From positions 117,810,146-117,874,145 of the forward strand of contig CM065296.1 of the NCBI GenBank assembly GCA_032871835.1: 64,000 bases of DNA, in the 5' to 3' direction. The notes under the pieces were generated by a model. It was not told where the DNA came from. It did not search any database and saw only the letters and a list, made by a program, of their open reading frames with translations. The DNA comes from Dipteronia dyeriana (taxonomy: Eukaryota > Streptophyta > Magnoliopsida > Sapindales > Sapindaceae). Position 1 is the stretch's first letter. Each line of letters starts with the position of its first letter. Shown here piece by piece: positions 58,738 to 64,000 of the stretch. The position numbers and the translations under genes were made by a program.

Positions 58738-59612
58738 TGTTGACATCGATTTCTGGATTATGCCAAAAAAGCCAACAAGAATTAGATTTCGGCTATTGAA
58801 TTAAAGAGAAAGAGATGCAAATAGAGTAACAAAGACAAGTTTTAAGTGGTAAAACTCCGATGGCCGGAGAAACATCGACGGGTGGTTGAAGGATCAACCA
58901 AGCCAAAATCCACTAAGAGAATAAGATGTTTACAAGCTCTCGATCTCTCTTTTTTCTCTCTGTATTTACTATAATTGTTGTATGCTATATTGCCTATATA
59001 TTTTCTGGACGAGATTATGGGTCTATTTATATGTTTATAGAACCCTAATCTGCCTTGTACAAGTAATACATGATCTTTGTATTTAATTGTGATTCGGTTA
59101 CTTTCTTGAGGTCGATTTGTCTTCTTTCCTGTTTCAGAGTCTCTTATGGAAATCGAGCGAGATTCTAGTAGTGCAATTCAATTTGGACTTGTTTCCTTAT
59201 AAGAATGTAGCCTTTGCAAAGAAATCAAGTTATTTCCTGATTGAGGACTCTTCTAATTTAATGCTCTATTTTATTTGGGATTCCTTCCTGATGGATATCG
59301 TCGCGTATTTAATGACTTAATCCGTATGAAATAAGTACCAAGCTCTTACTCGAGTCGTATTTATTCCAGAGTAAGAGTAATACCTGATGGTCCCGAGTAG
59401 CACCGTTTGAGCCCGAGTGGAAGCGTTGTTTAACTAGTCCCGAGTGTTGTTAACTGATCCCGAGTAGGTTTTATTCAATATATGCTTACTCGGGCTTTCT
59501 TCTCTTTAATGATGCCTTATAGGATATTTCCCGAATGCACATTTGGGCGTCCACCTGGCTATTTTTTCCTTCCTGTCAATGACGTGTATGCTTGTAAAAT
59601 TTACATACGACA
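58738..59612 (-). repeat. Tat-2 5' LTR
   Basis: On the plus strand TGTTGACATC...ATACGACA, followed by the TTGTT duplication. Contains the reversed TATAAATA box near 59025. Confidence 0.95.
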
Positions 59613-59746
59613 TTGTTAAATATAGTTAATAAGATTTTAGGGGTAATCCAATTTTAAATTTATAAACTAACGATATTATTAAATAAATATCTCGTAACAT
59701 TGCATTAGTATATTTTAAATGAATCAAACTGATATAATAATTTAAT

Positions 59747-60739
59747 GAAGGAATGGGTGACAATAGCACATTTTCAACTTGAAAGAGTGACAATAGCACT
59801 ACTTTAATAAGTCTTGTTTTATTGACACCTAAATAGGTGGTGAGACCAAAATGCCTCCACTTATTATTAATGTATTTTTTAAACTTTTAATTTTCTATAT
59901 ATGTCTCTCTCTTCCCATTCTCTCAAACAATCTCTCATCTCATTCATCTTCTACCTCCGATCTCACCGTCGGATTCTGGACATCGTCGTGAGGCTCCGAT
60001 TGAGAACTTCTGACTCAGCCTTGTAGAAGCATCACTGCCTCCTGAATTTGGGGCTTGGGAGATCCAATATATCTCCATTTTTTAATTATCTCTTTTAAAA
60101 AATCTAGGTTTTTAATTTGAGTTTTCAATTTAGTTTTTATTGTAATTTTATTATCAATTTGATGTGAATGGTGAGTTTGTTGAATCTGAATAGAGGTTTG
60201 TGTGAATCTTGAACCGGTATGTTTAGTTTGGGTTTGTTGAATCTAAGAAGATGAACAGTGACCGATGTTGAGATATTTTTAAAAATTTCGAGATTTGTTT
60301 GTTTCAATTCGAGACTTAATTTATAAATACCTAAAACTTATTACGGTTATTCGAGACTTACTCATGAATTTTCGAGACTTGTTCATTTTCGAGGCTTATT
60401 CATATATTTTCGAGACTTATTTATGAATACCCGAGACTTTGTACGCTTATTCGAGACTTAATTTATGAATACCCGAGATTTATTTATACGTTTTTGAGAC
60501 TTAATTCATGAATATTCGAGACTTAGTTATGCGTTGAGGCATGAGTGACCTTAGGTGCGAAAACGGTTTGGACATTTTGGGAGAGGAAGAAACAAGAGCC
60601 CGATAGGATAGGGAGAGAGAGAGAGATCGTTTGGGAGAATGGGAAGAAAGAGAGAGAAAAAAGTAAAAATTTAAAAAAACTAAAAAAAAAAAGAAGATAA
60701 AAACTAAGTGGTGGTATTTTGGTCTCACCTACTTTAATG
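59747..60739. mobile_element. MULE-2, relative of MULE-1, split by hAT-4
   Basis: The left end GAAGGAATGGGTGACAATAGC aligns with the MULE-1 end. The TIR block GGTGAGACCAAAATG (59830s) reappears reversed at 60715-60729 (TTTTGGTCTCACC). CGAGACTTATT repeats occupy 60285-60530. The right TIR is cut at 60739 by hAT-4; its outer part is not in the window. Confidence 0.75.
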
Positions 60740-62463
60740 TAGTGGTGTAAAAGTGGAGCAACCCGACCCATTTGGCACGGGCCGTCGTGGCCTGTTTTTG
60801 AAAACGGGTCGACCCTAGTCCGACACGCATGGGTGTGCGTGTCGAATCAGGCCCGACCCGTTTTTTAAAACAGGGGCACAACACGACACGGTGGCCTGTC
60901 TCAGGCAGGCCGGTCCGCATGCATGGTCCGCTTGTGGTCCACGGGCCGGTCCATTTTCATTTTCGAATCCAATTTTTTTGAAATTAAATTTTCTTAGATT
61001 TTGGGTTTAGGGTTTAGGATTTACATAAAATACAAAAGTAATACACCAAAAAATTACAAAATATCAATTTAACAATTCAATTATTTTAATGTAATTTTCA
61101 AATTTCTTTGTTTATCTTTTGAAATAATTAATATGACAAATAATAATCAATTCCAATTGTATTAGTTTGGTAGATCATAGATTTAATATTCTTGATAATT
61201 CCAAAAATGAATAAATATAAAGTAATACAAAAAAATAAAAATAGATGTTATTATGAAAATATGAAATGAACAAATTTTTATTTATTTTTCAATTATGGAA
61301 TTCAGTATTACATATTTACATGATTGCTTTATTAAAAACCTTATCAAGAAAAACCTAGTAGGATAAAAACTTGGTAAGGGAAAAAGAGTACAATCGTATT
61401 ACAACTTACAAGTAAATACACATATAAAAATATAACCTAATTCTGGCCCTGACCACTACCTGAACACTCATCAACGTATAAATTGTTGAAATTTAAAATA
61501 AGTTCTTCAACTACAGTTTAATTTTGTAACCTTTTTTTAGCATGCTCTCAATCCAAAAGGCATGTTAATACCTCTACCATCTCCGGAGACAAACAGCTTC
61601 TTCTTGGTTCAATTATACGTCCACTGGTGCTGAAAGCTTATTCTGAAGACACCGTTGACACGGGGATAACCGGTACATCACATGCTAGGTGTGACAAAAT
61701 TGGATACATGTACATATAGGTCTTCCACCATAACAACAAATCAAACTCTACCTTGTTTTCAACAGCATCGAACTGTGCTTCAAGGTACCTAGTCATTTCG
61801 GCACAAGAAGATGGACCAGATCTTTTCCCTAAAGAAGTACTTGTTGATTTGCCCTATTTTCGTCGTTTGAGAAGGCTCCAACTTGTTTGTTTTGGCTCTG
61901 TCTCTGGTTCTGCTGATTGAGGGGTGTCAATGTTGCCAAACATGTACTCATAAATATGAAAAATTGTGAGCAACTTGTTTATAATGTCAGTAACATATTC
62001 TGAATAATCTATTGCAAAATTAGTACCGATAAACTCAAGTAAAACTTTTAAACCAGATAATTAAACCCTAGGTCTATTATAACACTTAAGGTATAAAGTA
62101 GAGGAATGCTAGCCCAATATTTTTTCAACTTTGTCTCCATGACAACAACTGCAAGGCATAGCTGTTCATCTTTCCTATAACAGTTTAACGCTTTAGACAT
62201 TTCCACTATCTGATGTATTGCCTGGAAAGATGTGGGGTATAGACCCCGAAAAGAGTTATAGTGCCATTGTAAAAAAATCTTTAAAAAATGAACAAAAAAC
62301 CCTTGCCACATACCAATCGTTTAAGGTAAGTGCATTTGCTTCAGGACAACCAGTTTCGACAAATTTCATGTTATAAAAACATGTAATGGCTGTATCATAA
62401 TCCAAACAAATATCCAACATTAAGTAAGTAGAGTTCCACCTTGTAAATTTATATACAACTAAG
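60740..62463 (-). mobile_element. hAT-4, truncated relative of hAT-3
   Basis: Begins TAGTGGTGTAAAAGTGGAGC at 60740, the hAT-3 terminal repeat, preceded by CTTTAATG (60732-60739), the likely target octamer. The GC-rich subterminal region is at 60750-60955. The interior carries a minus-strand transposase remnant and stops at 62463, where a Copia LTR begins. The other end is not seen. Confidence 0.88.
61450..62460 (-). pseudogene. hAT-4 transposase remnant
   Basis: The best open part, 62311-62048, reads SFQAIHQIVEMSKALNCYRK and KKYWASIPLLYTLSVI and closely matches hAT-3 36200-36410. Further along the strand (61740-61540) lies the dimerisation-domain text with ILSHL-, PVSTVSS- and FSTSGRIIEP-like words, with frame breaks. 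A non-functional relic. Confidence 0.8.
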
Positions 62464-62840
62464 TGTTAGAGAAAATGCTTCAATGAAGTTTGAAGAAACT
62501 CTAAAGAAAAAACTGTTATGCTACAAAATTTTTATTAAACTTTTTGTGAATAATAAATCAATAACAGAGTATCACTTATATATATACTCTTACAATCTTC
62601 TGGAGATATTTTTAACTAATAGTCCAGCTCAACACATACAGTTACAACCTTGATTCAGGTCAGTATAGTTTGTTACAGATTTGGCACCAAAATCTGTTGA
62701 TTCTGTTTTTGGCACCCATCTTACGTGTGTTGTTAATTTGTGTTGAATTAGGAGCAACGAATCAGCTGAAAATTAGGTTGACTCGGACCTGATACCTTTA
62801 CATTAATTAGTTATGTGAGCAAACAGAGATATATTCTTCA
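62464..62840 (-). repeat. 3' LTR of the right-edge Copia
   Basis: 377 bp with TG...CA ends on the element strand, next to the polypurine tract. The partner LTR is outside the window, so the outer end rests on the TG/CA ends and the break in hAT-4. Confidence 0.85.
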
Positions 62841-64000
62841 CATTCCCCCTCAAACTGAGCTTGGGATTCATAAGCAAGCCCAGTTTGCCACACATAATTC
62901 CAAAACGGGTAATAGGCAAAGACTTGGTCAGAATATCAGCCTTCTGTAGCTTCGTTGGAACATATTGCACAGAAAGCAGGCCTGATGTTATTTTCTCATG
63001 AAAAAAATGTACATCCACCTCTATATGTTTTGTTCTGGAATGAAATACTGGGTTTTGGGCAAGAGCTGCAGCACTGGTGTTATCACACCAAATCGTTGGT
63101 ACACCAGTCATAGCAATACCAAGCTCCACAAACAGAGATTTTAGCTCTACAACTTCTGAAGCAGCCTGAGACAAGGCTCTATACTCTACCTCAACACTAG
63201 ATTTGGCCACCACTTTCTGCTTCCTTGAAAACCAAGTGATAAGATTATGACCGACATAGACACAACAACCACTTGTTGAACGTCGATCATCTTGACATGA
63301 AGCCCAGTCAGCATCAACATATGCCTCAATAAACAACTGTTTAACTGGCTGAAAATGCAAACCAACAGTAGAAGTCCCCTTAAGATAACGAAGAATTTTC
63401 TTACAAGCTTACCAATGTTGATCAGTTGGAGCAACTAAAAATTGACTAAGCTTGTTGATAGCAAAAGATATATTTGGATGAGTGTAAGTTACATATTGAA
63501 GAGCCCCAATCGTGCTTCTGTAGAGTGTAGGATCCACGAAGGGCATACCTGACTTGAGTGACAACTTCAAGCTAGAACACATAGGTGTGGAGCTAGGCTT
63601 AGAATTCAACATAGAAGTCTTGGCAAGAAGGTCATGGATATATTTGTTTGTGTCAAATAAATGCCAGTAGAGTCTCTAGTAGCTTCGAATCCAAGAAAAT
63701 AATTGACTTGACCCAAATCTTTTAGAGCAAAACGTGAATGAAGAGCAGCTATGGTAGACTTGATGAAATCACTGTTACTACCAGTCACCAAGATATCATC
63801 AACATACACAAGTAAAAAGACAACCCCTGCAGTAGATCTTTTAATAAACAATGAAACATCGGTTGCCGAAGACTTGAAACCCCATTCCAAAAGAGCCCCA
63901 TGAAGCTTTTGAAACCAAGCACGTGGTGCTTGTTTGAGGCCATATAGTGCCTTATGAAGCTTACAAACATGATGAGGCTTGGAACTATCAACAAAACTAG
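62803..64000 (-). pseudogene. Copia reverse transcriptase and RNase H, partial
   Basis: From 64000: LHKALYGLKQAPRAWFQKLH, then FLLVYVDDILVTGS with the YVDD catalytic box (63830-63790), and FALKDLGQVNYFLGFEATR. A missing A near 63645 shifts frame. MLNSKPSSTPM and YRSTIGALQYVTYTHPN follow. A TAA at about 63411 breaks the text before ACKKILRYLKG. RNase H is open from 63360 to 62803: AYVDADWASCQDDRRSTSG, WFSRKQKVVAKSSVEVEYRA, WCDNTSAAALAQNPVFHSRT and KHIEVDVHFFHEKI. Two lesions only, so fairly young. Confidence 0.92.

Larger units (their letters stand above)
46116..59612 (-). mobile_element. Tat-2: second Tat-lineage LTR retrotransposon, minus orientation
   Basis: A 13,497-bp span between LTRs of 877 bp (46116-46992) and 875 bp (58738-59612), flanked by a perfect 5-bp duplication TTGTT (46111-46115 and 59613-59617). 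The same family as Tat-1, lying inverted to it. gag, protease, RT, both RNase H domains and integrase are present in fragments. The antisense gene is cut short and replaced by hAT-2. RT and integrase active sites look intact in this copy, but stops and frameshifts break the polyprotein. Confidence 0.94.
62464..64000 (-). mobile_element. Ty1/copia element, minus orientation, runs off the window
   Basis: The 3' LTR at 62464-62840 (reversed TGAAGAAT...TCTAACA) is preceded on the minus strand by a polypurine tract TTTGAGGGGGAATG. Inside lie RNase H and RT of the copia type. The 5' part, including the other LTR, lies beyond 64000. It interrupts hAT-4. Confidence 0.92.

Overview
This is nuclear DNA of a flowering plant, almost certainly a eudicot: AT-rich, intron-bearing, and dominated by plant-type transposable elements. 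I recognise one host gene, a minus-strand cyclin T (exons 5783 to 2747, six coding exons, 427 codons). No prokaryotic, organellar, rRNA or CRISPR features are visible.

Layout. 1-2746 is repeat-rich flank with a 200-bp tandem duplication and a TA microsatellite. 2747-7400 is the cyclin T gene with a probable 5' leader intron. 7706-31167 is a decayed Copia LTR retrotransposon with TA...TA LTR ends. Its 5' LTR is split by a 13-kb Ty3/gypsy Tat-lineage element (Tat-1, plus orientation, 8217-21172, 5-bp target duplication CATAC). Its 3' internal part is split by a hAT DNA transposon (hAT-1, 26473-30180, 8-bp duplication CTTAAGAC). A tRNA-type SINE follows at 31431-31644, then a second hAT (hAT-3, 33411-37671), several MITE-like fold-backs, and a nest of Mutator-like elements at about 41.6-45.2 kb. 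46116-59612 is a second Tat copy in minus orientation (Tat-2, duplication TTGTT), itself carrying a third hAT (hAT-2, to 52276). 59747-64000 is a three-level stack: a Mutator-like element split by a hAT-3 relative (hAT-4), which is split by a minus-strand Copia element that runs off the window.

The two Tat copies carry the lineage hallmarks: gag-protease-RT-RNase H, a second archaeal-type RNase H and integrase in one frame, then a long 3' region with a 91-bp tandem array and, on the opposite strand, an extra gene with plausible spliceosomal introns. Both copies are defective. Tat-1 has lost an aspartate of the RT active site and one of the integrase DDE triad; Tat-2 keeps both but has stops and frameshifts.

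The signals most worth following are the intron-bearing antisense gene of Tat-1, a run of about a dozen short hairpins with compensating base changes in the Copia leader (22476-24030), the repeat array between the convergent pol and antisense genes, and the non-standard LTR termini of the Copia element. All homology statements are from reading the sequence; no database search was possible.
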